From NCBI GenBank assembly GCA_032718475.1, contig JAUCBJ010004905.1, positions 1 to 34,206 on the forward strand: a DNA stretch of 34,206 nt. The letters are read 5' to 3'. This stretch comes from Nemertoderma westbladi (taxonomy: Eukaryota; Xenacoelomorpha; Nemertodermatida; Nemertodermatidae). Position numbers and translations under genes: made by a program. Positions 10,251 through 21,128 of the stretch are shown here, in pieces. The notes beneath the pieces were generated by a model, which saw only the letters and a list, made by a program, of their open reading frames with translations, made no database searches and had not been told where the DNA came from. Numbering within the stretch: the stretch's first letter is position 1; each line of letters begins with the position of its first letter.

Positions 10251-11373
10251 ATGGCTCAAGAAAGTTTTACACGTCAAATGGCTAGAACTGAAGCCCGTCA
10301 AGCGGTAAAAGTGGGAGAGGTCGTCAAGTTCAATGGAGATGAGATGAAATGGTTACCTTTTAATGAATATTATAAAGATAACATACAGAACTCCGTACTA
10401 TCCAACGGAGAGAAACTAAGATTCCTCATCGAGTGCTTGGAAGGACCTCCCAAGTTAATGGCGTTAAGGTTTATTGGACATCCGGACGGATTGAGACAAG
10501 TTTGGGATACACTAAACATCAGGTATGGTAACAGGACTAACATAGCTAGGTATCTGTATGCGAAATTAGTGGCGCCCCGAAAGTTTCTTAGCAGCGGGAT
10601 TATAGAGTTTTCCGATAAGATTCAGGATCCGATAGGATTCATTCTGTAGACAGCTAGACTGGTTAGGTAAGTCCCAGGAATACCAGAGTTCTATGGTTGT
10701 TGAGCCGTAGCCTCAACTTTGCCAAAGGGTTTAGTAGGTACTCGCTGGGACAAAAAGGTTCTCTATTTGATGGACCAACAACATAGAGACCCTACCATGG
10801 CTGATCTCATGTCGTTTTTAAACGGAGAGGTAAGATTACAGCTCTTAAAACAGTCTAGAGAGAAGACACCGGAAAGTAAGGTAAGTGAAAAACCCATTAC
10901 TAGGAGAAAGGTAACACCAGTGTGTTATACAGATGATGGCGAAAGCCAAACGTCATATGACGAGAACAGCGGCAAGGACACCGAAAGATCTTATTATGTC
11001 AACAACTATTAGGAAAGACGTAAGTAAATCTAAGTCTCGAACCAGTGACAGGAGAGAACAGGTAACAACTCCCCCTACATCTCCTAAGAGAATTCATGGA
11101 AGGAAGCCTGAAGAAAGAGCTAGCATACACAACACGATGCAGGTTAAGGCAAGTAACATCAAACCTAAGTGTGTATTGTGCGACGGGCCACATCGCTTGA
11201 GTGGGTGTGATGAATTCTTAAAGAAAACGCTGAAGGATAGACGTGATGTCATGTGGGATAAACGGTTGGGCTATAATTGCCTACAAAGAACCTGTTACTC
11301 GGACGCGAGGTGCGCTAAGTGCGGCGCGAAACATCATATTCTGCTGCACACCGAATTTGACAGGACACGTACG
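10251..11373 (+). pseudogene. Gag: DUF1759-like capsid region and cysteine/histidine knuckles (frameshifted)
   Basis: The ATG at 10251 has a strong context (A at -3, G at +4). The protein shows the BEL/Pao capsid pattern: VKFNGDEMKWLPF, KLRFLIECLEGPPK and a VWDTLNIRYGN segment, as in DUF1759. A TAG at 10647-10649 and at least two frame changes between about 10640 and 10720 break it. Sense resumes with LPKGLVGTRWDKK (about 10713) and runs to 11012, then shifts again. The nucleocapsid part follows: C-X2-C-X3-H-X4-C at KCVLCDGPHRLSGC (about 11169) and a second cluster CAKCGAKHHILLH near 11313-11352. Gag packages the element RNA into particles. I do not see a clear slippery site, so I take the shifts as decay. 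Confidence 0.85.
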
Positions 11374-11599
11374 AGTCAGGTAAGTGAGCCCGAACTACAT
11401 GTCCTATTCAGTGATGTGAACGACACTGACCACAGTTCAGAGATGGAAGGATTTTACACGGATGAATTCTCAGATGAAAATGAATCCTGTTATATGATTA
11501 ACACAACTGTGTATCGAGCACTTACGTATGAGACCGAAACGGAGGGAGAAGAACCCCTACTGTCTATTCCAGATCGACAGCTCTCTGGTAAAGCGCCAA

Positions 11600-12162
11600 C
11601 ATCATCTGTCGGTATCCGAGAGTTTCCCGTAGTGCAACTGAGAGTCCACAGGATAGGGAAGAGCTTAATAGTGAACGCCCTCCTTGACTCCGGCAGTACA
11701 GGCACTTTTATCGACAAAGACCTAGCCGAAGATATCTTTGCTGGTCAACCAAAGTTCCGAATCAAACTAAACCTTTCCGGAATTATGCAGGTTTGGAAAT
11801 CCACAGTATCAACAGATTACTATGTGGGATCATTGTCCACTCCCCAGGATGAACTAGGAGAAAATAGTGTAAGGTCAGTTAAGATGGTGGCGATAAAGAA
11901 CTTTGCTACTAGCCAAGTGGAGCCTTACAACTGGGATGAAGATCATTTTACCCAGCAATATAACATACCTAGTTTCAGTACCGATTATCCAGGGGTACAG
12001 ATATTGCTCGGCCAAAATGCGCACGAGGCACTTGAGACAATAGAAAAATGGCCTGCTCGACCACGACCACTCCAGACTTATGCGGGAAGAACAAGAGTAG
12101 GTTGGTACTTCACTGGTCCTTCCCATAGGACTTTGCAAGAAAGACTCAAGTCCATCAAGTGA
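11600..12162 (+). pseudogene. Pol: aspartic protease
   Basis: In the same frame as the gag knuckles the sequence reads VVQLRVHRIG, then LLDSGSTGTFID. The DSG at 11686-11694 is the catalytic triplet of retrotransposon aspartic proteases. Further on come VQILLGQNAHEAL and a TRVGWYFTGP motif, the usual end of the BEL/Pao DUF1758-type region before RT. The enzyme cleaves the polyprotein. The frame ends with a TGA at 12160-12162. RT sense lies one base back and is open from about 12129, so a frame change is needed within those 33 bases. Confidence 0.88.
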
Positions 12163-13082
12163 ATAAGTGGGAGGAAGATATAAGTGAAGAAGAAATTCCA
12201 GCTGAGGAAACTCCATACTCCTCAGATAACGACGACGTGAGTAACTTATATGACGAGGAAAATACCATTGATCTCCTCACTGAGAACCAAACTTGGTTAA
12301 ACCAAGCCAACTTATGTAATCTTATTAGGCAATATAGCGAACAATTGACGTATAACGATGAATTAAATGAAGTGGTAGAGCGATATAATAATAAAATACG
12401 CGATGAACATGCCGTACGATTCTTCACTCAAGAAGCCATAGAACCTAATTCCTACGACAAAGCATTATCGGTCGAGGAAGAGAGAGCCAAGCAGATTCAG
12501 GAAACGACCACACGTTATCTGAAAGATGAAGGTTGTTACGAGATTGGTTTGCTGTTCCGGCGGAGAGAACCCAGCTTCGTGAATAACCGACCTTTAGCGG
12601 AAAAGAGAATTGCGCAACTTCATCGTCGTTTGACGGCTAACGATCGAGCCAAGGAAATGTATAAAACTCAATTGAAGAAGTTTATAGACAAGGGATATGC
12701 GGAGCGAGTTCCGGAAGAAACACCCATAACGGAGAGAACGTATTATTTGACACATCATTACGTTCCCAAGCCCGGTAAACCGAACGAAGTCCGGGTAGTG
12801 TTTGATGGCTCCGCCCTTTATATGGGACAATCCCTAAATTCCGAACTATTGCCGGGACCCAACTTACTCTAATCTTTGTTGGGGATATTACTACGACTGC
12901 GGCAATATTCGATCGCCTTCGCTTCGGACATCGAAGGCATGTTTCTACAAGTCAAAGCAAGGGATCGAGATAGCCTACGATTTCTGTGGTGGCCTGAAAG
13001 AGACCTCAACCGAAAACCGGTGGAGTACTGGATGACCATCCAGGCTTTCGGGATCATCTCGAGCCCCTCGAACGCTAGATAC
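12129..13082 (+). pseudogene. Pol: reverse transcriptase, N-terminal half only (RT palm and RNase H deleted)
   Basis: Motifs are typical of BEL/Pao RT: a YYLTHHYVPKPG segment, VRVVFDGSA, QSLNSELLPGPNLL, then LRLRQYSIAFASDIEGMF (first catalytic Asp), LRFLWWP and FGIISSPSNA. A TAA at 12870-12872 interrupts the frame. After SSPSNA at about 13075 the sense jumps straight to a W-GGPDFLS segment that normally lies beyond RNase H, next to the integrase. The YVDD-type catalytic box, thumb and RNase H are therefore missing, an estimated 1.3-1.6 kb by family comparison. This copy cannot make DNA by itself. Confidence 0.88.
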
Positions 13083-15021
13083 TCCAGAATGGTTAGGTGG
13101 ACCCGATTTCCTGAGTAAAGAAGGGGAGGAATGGCCCCCTCATCTCACCACGGTGGAGATTAGACAAGCCAAGGGAGCAGAGAAAGTCAAACCTAAAACC
13201 CGGACGAGTAAATCAAAGTTATTTAAACCAGTGATAGATCTGTCTGTGCTACACACCTCCGGCGACGACGCTGTGGACCTAAACTCACCCATGGATGTTA
13301 CCCAAAATACAACTAAATCCGTTATAGAAATCAGGGAAAGAGACTGGAAATCTGGGACACCAGACGTCTCACAAGGACTCTCTCATCTCTTACAAAGAGC
13401 AATAGATCATTATAGCTCCTGGAATCGTCTTTGCAAGGCCGTTGTGTATTTGAAAAGATGTTTCCATCATCACTATTCCAGGACGAAGATCGCTAATGAT
13501 ACTGCTCTAGTAGTATCTGAAAAGGTCCATGCTACTAAAGACCTTCCCACTTATAGAATGTCTGATAGGTTCCTGACTGAGAAGATCAGTTACCAAGAAC
13601 ATGATGATAACAATAAGCAGATACTGAGACTCCTGCAATGTTACGAGGATTCCGATAAGTATTTCCTGTTGTTGAGAAATCCACAGATGCGCTTAAGGGA
13701 TCGTTTCTCTAGCACAATGATAGATGGGTTAATACGTGTCGGAGGGAGATTAACTAATGCTCCACTGTCCTTTGACACTAAGTTTCCCATACTCATTAGA
13801 AATCTTGAAATACAGATCAAGATGATTGTAGATGTTCACAGTAAGCTTTACCATACTGGTAGAGAACGAGTTCTTAGCGAAATTCGAACTCGCTATTATT
13901 TCCATAAGCCCCGTAGAGCTCTAAACCAAGTTCTTAGGAACTGTATACCCTGTAGGAAAACATTTAGTAGGCCTTTAACACAGCGAGAGGCAGAATTACC
14001 TAGGGAACAAGTAAGCTTTTATGAACCACCCTTTACTAATACTGGTGTGGATTTATTTGGCCCTATTGAAGTATATTGTGCTAGGACTATAGTCAAGCGA
14101 TGGTGCGTCATCTTTGTCTGTATGACTTGTAGAGCGATCCATCTAGATATGGTGAACGATCTATCTACCAACAGCTTCATACTGAGTTTACGCCGACAGA
14201 TCGCTCGTTTTGGGACTAGCAACACTATGAGATCTGACAAGGGAACAAATTTCATTGGTGCCAATAACGAGATCAAAGTTTATGTGAAGGATTGGAACCA
14301 AAGACAGGTGGACGATCAGCTAAGAGTAACAGCATCTAGCTGGACCTTCAACGCCGCCGACGCCCCTTGGTGGGGAGGAAGTTGAGAGAGACTCATACGA
14401 AGCGTGAAGACTGCATTTCACTTTATAGTGCCATGCCGCGCGTATCTCACTGACGAACTTTTGCGGATGTTAATGGAAGAAATCGCCGCCTATCTCAACG
14501 AGAGACCGCTCATGCCAGTCTCATCTAGTCCTGACTCCCTAGAAGCACTAACACCCGTGCATTTCCTACTAAAGAAACCTGTAGTCATGCTCCCGCAATC
14601 GGAAATAACAGACGGAGACGAATACTGCCGACAAACTTGGCAACTTATGCAGTTATTATCCCGTCATTTCGCTGACCATTTCGAAAAACATTATCTTCCT
14701 ACACTACAACTTCGAACAAAATGGTTTGCGCAGTAAGAAAACGTCAGCGCCGGAGACATGGGCCTTATCGTGGAATCAGATCTTCCCCGTAAGAGGTGGC
14801 AGACAGGTCGTATCATCGAGACTCATATTTCCGATGATGGTTTGGTGCGATCGGTAGAACTCGTCGTCATGCGATGTAACTTTAAGAAACCTGGAATTGT
14901 GTTCGAAACACAACAACTTAATCGCCCAGTTGGTCGTTTATGTTTACTGGAAAGAGACCAAGAGTTGTCCGGTAACTATGGAAGGCAAGAGACTCTTCCC
15001 ACGACCACCTCCCTAATCTAA
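13083..15021 (+). pseudogene. Pol: integrase with zinc-binding, D-D-E core and DUF5641-like tail (two stops)
   Basis: The pre-integrase segment starts just after the deletion. Around 13830-13970 a histidine/cysteine pair pattern (SKLYHTGRERV ... RNCIPCRK) forms the H2C2 zinc module. The catalytic core has Asp at 14050-14052 (GVDLFGP), Asp at 14236-14238 (SDKGTNFIGA) and Glu at 14386-14388. An in-frame TGA at 14383-14385 lies directly before that Glu. Sense continues with YLNERPLMP, LTPVHFLL and YLPTLQLRTKW to a TAA at 14734-14736. The DUF5641-like C-terminal domain (KRWQTGRI, DGLVRSVEL) then ends at 15021. Integrase inserts the DNA copy into the host genome. All parts after 13150 share one frame, so apart from two nonsense codons this domain is well kept. 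Confidence 0.9.
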
Positions 15022-16798
15022 CAAACATCTAGGGACTCCTCAATGTAACAACGTTTGGAGTGGGTTATCTACATTATTTTTATTTTTTTTATTTTTATAT
15101 TTGTGTGTGTATTATTATGTAATTTTAATTATTATAATCGTTTTCTTTAATTTTATTTAGTAGAATAATATTTTAACGATTATTCAGTAGATTAGTGCAA
15201 TATATTCGTATTTTATTACTTAATTACTTAGTATAATATATTTCGTTTAATGGCGAGAAATAATTCATTTTCTCTTTCCTTACTGTCCGTATCATACTAT
15301 AAATACGTGACTACAGTAAGATGTAATGTCAGTACTAATTAAAGTACAATATACCGCCCCTACTATACTCAAGTATTATTGGTAAGTAGAGTATTAGGAA
15401 TGCAAAGTTCAGATCCTCTTGTCTCGGCTAAACCAAGCTCTGGGTAGACCTTGGAAACGACTTGCCTCTTCTCACTGACATTGCTTCTTGCAATATTGCT
15501 CTCATACCGTATCTTAAATAATACATATAGTAGAATGATGTCCATTCAACAGTAGCGTTGAAACTCAATACATTAACAAATACTATTAATATTATAATAT
15601 TATTAAATAAATCTGTTAATAAATCTTCAAATAAATCTGTTAAACCCTTTGACCATCTGAAATTCTAGTCGATTAGGATATCGCGGCACCCACCGATATA
15701 CTTGAAAGACAAAATTCTAGAAACAGTGGTTAACGTCCCCAGACATGTTCTGGAATAAACCGGTGCCCATCCTAAATGTTAAATATTAAATATTTTATAA
15801 ATATCTACAACGTTTGTTATAACAAATGTTAAAATATGGAAAATTTATAAATCAAATCTGTTAAAAATTTTAGATCCTCTAAAATTCTAGTCGATTAAGA
15901 TATCGTAGTACTTACCGATACTCTTAAAAGACATCTGGAATTAAGGTTCCTAGTCTCCAGACATGTCCTGGAATAAAATTGTGTCTATTTAAATATCGAA
16001 TAATAAAATTCACGGGAATAAATTTTAAATTCATATCCTCTCATGAATTTGATAAATTGTCATTTTATACAATTTATAACATTCCCAAAATTCCATCAAT
16101 TAATAGATCATGGGAGCGGAGATTCGCCCTATCAAGTATATTAGTGTGAGAGAATCTCCAGTGTACAGTCAATAGCCGATAAAATTCATAAAATCATGTA
16201 TAAAGGGAATATTGACAATTAAAGAATCGCTATTAAATAGCATCCCAGATCTGTATGCATGAGAATTACTCTAATTCTACCGCTAGCTTTCCATAATGTC
16301 ACCATAGTAACAACCACGCTAGAATTAGAAGCGAGTTAAAGAACAATAGAAAGCTTGCCCCACTGAATACCATGCGGAATAAATAGCACCTTGCTAGTAT
16401 CTAGGGATACATAATAATAATGTGGCATTCAGGAAGGCATTTGACTAACGGACAAATGGCCCTAATTTGTACAAATTGTGGCAGGAATGTGGAATTTGTG
16501 TATTTATAGGTGAATGTTACTACTAAAGTGTGTTTACAGTAGCGAGTCGCAGTTGTGAAAGTTACCCTGCCTCTGTAGCAAGTACCTCCAGTATATCCAA
16601 GCCCTTGGGACGGACAGTGGAGTGACTCGCGCTGGTTATTGTTGTCGTTGTGTAGCTACTACGTTGGCGAGAGGCACAGCGACGACAGTACATCAGCGCT
16701 GAGGATCTCACGGTGTCCGGGGGCATAGAGGGGGAGGCAGCGACGACCGCTAGCCTGATTATTATTAACTATAATATCGATAAACTCATATAGCAGCT
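15022..16798 (+). other. Spacer between pol and the third coding region
   Basis: This holds 1.78 kb of mostly AT-rich DNA without coding sense. A unit of about 137 bp is repeated at 15633-15770 and 15854-15989, sharing AAATCTGTTAAA, AAATTCTAGTCGATTA, GATATCG and CCAGACATGT-CTGGAATAAA. From about 16555 to 16750 the base composition turns GC-rich (GGGGGCATAGAGGGGGAGGC). The bases CATATAGCAG just before the ATG at 16799 could serve as a splice acceptor. A spliced or separately started RNA for the downstream protein is a reasonable guess, not shown. Confidence 0.6.
15633..15989 (+). repeat. Internal duplicated unit in the pol-ORF3 spacer
   Basis: Copies at 15633-15770 and 15854-15989 are clearly related but diverged much more than the LTRs. 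The duplication therefore predates this insertion and is probably a property of the element family. It may be a structured RNA or regulatory unit. Confidence 0.7.
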
Positions 16799-19700
16799 AT
16801 GACTGAGTTGATAGAAGATGATCTTGGTATCAGGGAGCGATATACCCTACCACTGCAAGCGTTTGTCGATAGTTTGATAAGCGGCGACGCTAGTCAACAT
16901 ACTACGGAAGACGATGGCCTTTATATCGAACCGCCAATGTCAAAGGAACAGCTCAAGCGTGAATTGGACTATTGGAAATTCACCGCTCGCTATATGCATC
17001 ATAATGGTACGTATATGGACTTCTTAACTAGTGGTCATCCTATTGATTTACACGATACGGACGATATAGATACCGAAAGGGAAATGATTCTCTTTAAATA
17101 TCATGCACAGTGGAGTCGGAATGATAAACTGAGAATTGAACATGAAAATTATATTCGAAACCGACTCGAAAGAGAAGATGTTGAAGAGCCGGGTAAACGC
17201 AGTGACTTCAACGAATATTTAAAATTCTTGAGAGAAACTTATCTCAATGTAGCCAGTCAACAAAATCTAGAAACTCGATATCCTCAAGGTATACATCATA
17301 ACCCTATGATAGAACTCAAACGGCTCTATTTTACTATGATGTATCTTACCGCCGATCGACCGCTACCTGTTGTACCGGATAGCTTCGAACAGATGGAGGA
17401 ATTTGTAAAACTGGAGAAAGATCACCAGCGTTTCCCCTACAAGACGTGTGTCTTTGGTATTACTGCGATGAATGCCCTAGACCCAACCATCAAACGGAAA
17501 GACGTAAACATCCGCGGAGACGTTGTGCTAAACACAGTTTTACTCGCTATACTTACGGGAGTTTTGAGCGTAACCTATTCGACGTATCACCTACGCTCGC
17601 TCGACTCAAACGCTCCTTAAATAAACCTATGATCAGAGTTCCGGAATACTTGGTCAGACCTCCTCATTCCCTAGTGCGACCTCAGACTCTTGATCCTAAT
17701 AGTATGACAGATCCTCGTGAACTGTACTCATTGTTCAAAGATCTAGTGTTACCCGAACAATTAGTCGGTGGCACTCCGGTTGTGGGCTCCCTAGATATTC
17801 GCCCATCATACCTAGCCGGATTGGGACGCGGACATCTAATATTGCCGTTCAACCCATATAATTGTCCCAGTTTAATTCCGATACAACCTGTCACCGAGGT
17901 GGAGGAAAGTGTTGTACGAAATGCGCTAGATACTATTCGGCAAAAGATCGGAAAAGGAACTTACGATTGTTTAGACAAACGTAAATTGCAACAACAAGTC
18001 CAAGCGGTAAAGGAATTGGCTTTACCTCAGTTTGATCGGGAAATCCAGAATCTTGAGGAAGATATCGAACTTGGACGAACCTACTCTCTACAAGAGTTCT
18101 TGGACGAATGCTTCCAACGACAAGCGGAGGAGAATCAGCTCGAGGAGAAGCACATCGAAATGGATGAGAGAGAGGAAGCAGCTTTAGCCCAACCAGAAGC
18201 TCAAATCCTTATGACGGATCTCTATTCCAAAACCATCATTCATCCTTCGATGGTTCCCCCTTTCGGAGATAAACTCTTCGCCATGGTACAACCCCAACCG
18301 GTTGATATCAACTTAAGATCTAGAGATTTTATCGCTGACGCTCCTATGTTACAACGTCCGCCAATCGAGGCCGCTCGTGTTGACGGTATACTCGTTGAAC
18401 CTCCGGACAATCGAGCGGATCTTGTCCGTCGTATGGTACACGAGGTCAACCTATGCGCTAGACCTTTACCGAACTCATTTTATGGGATCAAAGACCACCC
18501 CTATTATGTCAATTTAACTCAATATTATATGGTGAAACCGGAAGATCCTACACACAGTTTAAAGTTTCTACCATTGATAAATCCTCTTGATCTTGTTGAA
18601 CTCGAACAACTACAGAAACATTTAGACCAATTGATTAAGGTAAACTCATTCAGAAAACGTTATAATGTTTCAAGAATAGAAAAGGACATAATACCTCCGT
18701 ATAATCTCGATGGATTTATTAAAACTCGATTAGTCCAGTGGAATCTCGACGTATTATTCGAGGAAGAGAGAATACAGCGATACGGAAATGCAGATACTTA
18801 TACCACGCATTATCTGAAGTATAGCGATCTACCTAACGCAAGCGAACGTGCAACTTTATGACATCCAGTGGGTATGACCATAGAAAACGCCACCAAAGAG
18901 TGGAACGAAACTCTTAACGTTATTGAAATGTATAGAGTTGTCACTTACGATAATGAAGGTAGCGTTCCGGTTGGGGAACTGGGAACTACGCGAATGATAC
19001 ACATACGAGGACTAGCTGGTTCTACGCATGTATTTACTCGAGCGTGTTCCAGCGTGATCGATTATTCTTTTGAGACTCTCACAGAGATACAAAAGAAACT
19101 CCGACATGGACAATTCGAACTCGCGCAGCGTTATGTTACCGATACCGAGCACAAACCGGCCATGGGTATAGATGGATCTATGCTACCCCAGCCAGTGCTC
19201 GAGATGCTGTTTGACGAGAGAATCCTTAAAATCGGCTCAGCTGTTTATGGAGATCTCCAAAATGACTTCAGAAACATGGAGAATATCCCATATCCTTTCG
19301 TAGACACCCAGCTGATTGCACCATGGGCAGAAGGCCGAGGTTTCTTCCGAACTATGTATGCCAATACATCAAGCGGAATCAATAAAGTACAAAGAACCTC
19401 TATCGGACATCTTGCCTTCCAAGACTATGGATGGAATTTCAAAGTTGGAAATCCCGTCAGTTATCAACAAATATATGGAGACCATTATTCTCGATTATAT
19501 TTTGACGGACCATTAACCGCACCTGGAGTCGTCTATAGCTTTATGAGTGTTCCACTCCGTCCCTCATTAGCTATATACACTATCTTCAAGAACGCCGCAC
19601 TTGCCAGTTGGCTAGCCGATGTGTGCAGTCGCACTATACGCGCTCATCCCTTAGTGCTTGGAACCAAACTCGCCAAGCTAGATGAACACAATAAATTCAT

Positions 19701-21102
19701 CTGATTCGAATGCTTTAGGCGCTTTCTGACTCCGTTCCGCAATGTTGAAAGTCAGTTCAAGGACTGCGCTTTGTCTAAGCTCAGCTTAAGAGACTCAGCT
19801 GCTGAGAAGTTGGACAGCGCTGGATTCGCCATTTTTAAGGACGTTTGTACACAGAACCTACATTCATCTGTCATACAAAGAACCCGAATCCCCACAGGTT
19901 ATTCTATTATGGAAGTTCAAACAGTGGGTTCACTTGAAGAAACAGCTGCACCTATCTCAGCTATGCAAGTGGAAGAAGAACCAGTTTGCTTGGAGTCCGA
20001 GGAGACTCAACCCACAGCGCCCAGGAGCAGCGACAATGATTATGTGTTGGAATGGTATCAGGGTCCACAATGTCTTACGGCATATGATTATCGGCATGCC
20101 AATTACATTTCTAGGAAACGTTGCCGATTATGTGCATCACGAGACCACTTTACCCCGGTGGACTCCAGCGAACCCTGCTCCTACTTTAAAGATCAACCTA
20201 TTATGGAGATTTATTGTGCGTATTGTAGACTCAACAATCTACACATCTTCGCCGCCTGTCCTCAATTTATGACTCAATGTCACCATTGTCAGTACAAAGG
20301 ACACGCAAGTTTCGATTGCCCTTTCAACTGAGATCTGGAGAGCGTAGACGAAACAGTTACCCTGCGCTACATCAGAGCTTGGGAAGCTAACACAGATCTC
20401 CATTGCGAATCACGTCACCGATACTATCCAGGACGTGCGTATGAAGGAGTCTATGCATTTCGCCCATACCTCTTTGCATCCGTCGGACAAAATTCTCGCA
20501 TTCCCAGTTACGAACTGATGAAGCGTGTTGGTGAGAACATTTCCACTAAATATGTTCGCAAATATCTTAGGAATATTAACCCCAATAACCTGAATTCCTA
20601 TAACTTGATCAACTTCATCCATCAAGATCAGGAATACGGCGACTTGTTCATAAACTCGCATCCTGAATTACAAGAAATTCATAGATGACCCTATGAATAT
20701 AAAGCCAGAGAACGCGAATTAGAGAGAATAATTAAACCGCGGAAATTTCTCACTATACACGGTCAACCTACCGCTGTCGTACAAACAACCCATCAAGGAC
20801 CGGTAAGAGCTGCCGTCCTGAAACGAGCTCTAAAGGTTGTTAGACCTCGTTCCACCGATGCTGATATAGATCAACCGGGTACCTCGACCGGCGGATACAC
20901 CTACCATAATCCAAAACCTTCTGATGCAATCGTATTGCACCCTTCCCCCAGGAGTTATAGCCCTCCTGGTAAAGTGGCTCGCCCCAAAGAGAAAAAGACT
21001 CTCACTGGTCTCAAAAGGCTTCGTAAACGCCGTTCACGAAGAAGGACTAATAGTTTAGAGTATTTTTGTATTTTAGAAACTGTGATTTTTTATATTTTAT
21101 AG
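16799..21102 (+). pseudogene. Large third coding region of the LTR element (about 1,434 codons), zinc-knuckle and Arg-rich C-terminus
   Basis: It starts at ATG 16799 (G at -3). The first 250 codons are in one frame; sense then shifts once near 17540-17560. From there a single frame runs to the TAG at 21100-21102, broken only by TGA at 18859, 19702, 20329 and 20686. I recognise no family. The N-terminal third is acidic and helix-prone without a signal peptide; the one hydrophobic run (near 17520-17570) lies in the frame abandoned at the shift. A glutamine/glutamate-rich, coiled-coil-like part spans about 17985-18200. Cys/His modules lie at 20122-20178, 20215-20259 and 20278-20319; the last is an exact CX2CX4HX4C (CHHCQYKGHASFDC). 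A proline/serine stretch and KRLRKRRSRRR follow near 21015-21050. The position is env-like, but the content points to an RNA- or DNA-binding structural protein. Function is unknown. Confidence 0.8.
20122..20319 (+). other. Triple Cys/His cluster within the third coding region
   Basis: Three successive modules: C-X2-C-X4-H-X9-C at 20122-20178, C-X2-C-X5-H-X4-C at 20215-20259, and the canonical retroviral knuckle C-X2-C-X4-H-X4-C at 20278-20319. Gag nucleocapsids use such knuckles to bind RNA. They are not expected in an envelope protein. Confidence 0.8.
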
Positions 21103-21110
21103 ACTTTAAT

Positions 21111-21128
21111 CCCATTTTCTGGGAGCGG
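21111..21128 (+). promoter_or_regulatory. Probable polypurine tract before the 3' LTR
   Basis: The bases just before the LTR read TTTTCTGGGAGCGG. GGGAGCGG (21121-21128) is the purine-rich end where plus-strand DNA synthesis would start. It is short and holds one C, so the call rests mainly on position. Confidence 0.55.

Noticed and set aside
9967-12162. Four-base GTGA stop/start overlaps at 9967 and 12159, as in coupled bacterial genes
   Set aside because: In animal DNA GTG is not a usual start. Sense continues upstream of both GTG codons, so these are frame changes, not new starts.
11000-12165. Programmed ribosomal frameshifting between gag, protease and RT
   Set aside because: I find no clear slippery heptamer at the changes. 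With several other frame breaks and stops in the same copy, indel decay is simpler. A family consensus would settle it.
17500-17620. Transmembrane anchor in the third coding region
   Set aside because: The hydrophobic stretch belongs to the frame that loses coding sense at the shift near 17550; the continuing frame is polar there.
18859-20688. Selenocysteine or other recoding of the four TGA codons
   Set aside because: No SECIS-like structure was recognised, and frameshifts and other nonsense codons in the same element point to decay.
16799-21102. Host gene accidentally lying in the element
   Set aside because: It lies between pol and the LTR in sense orientation, ends 26 bp from the LTR, and shows no introns. 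A domesticated or captured origin is possible, but a normal host locus is not.
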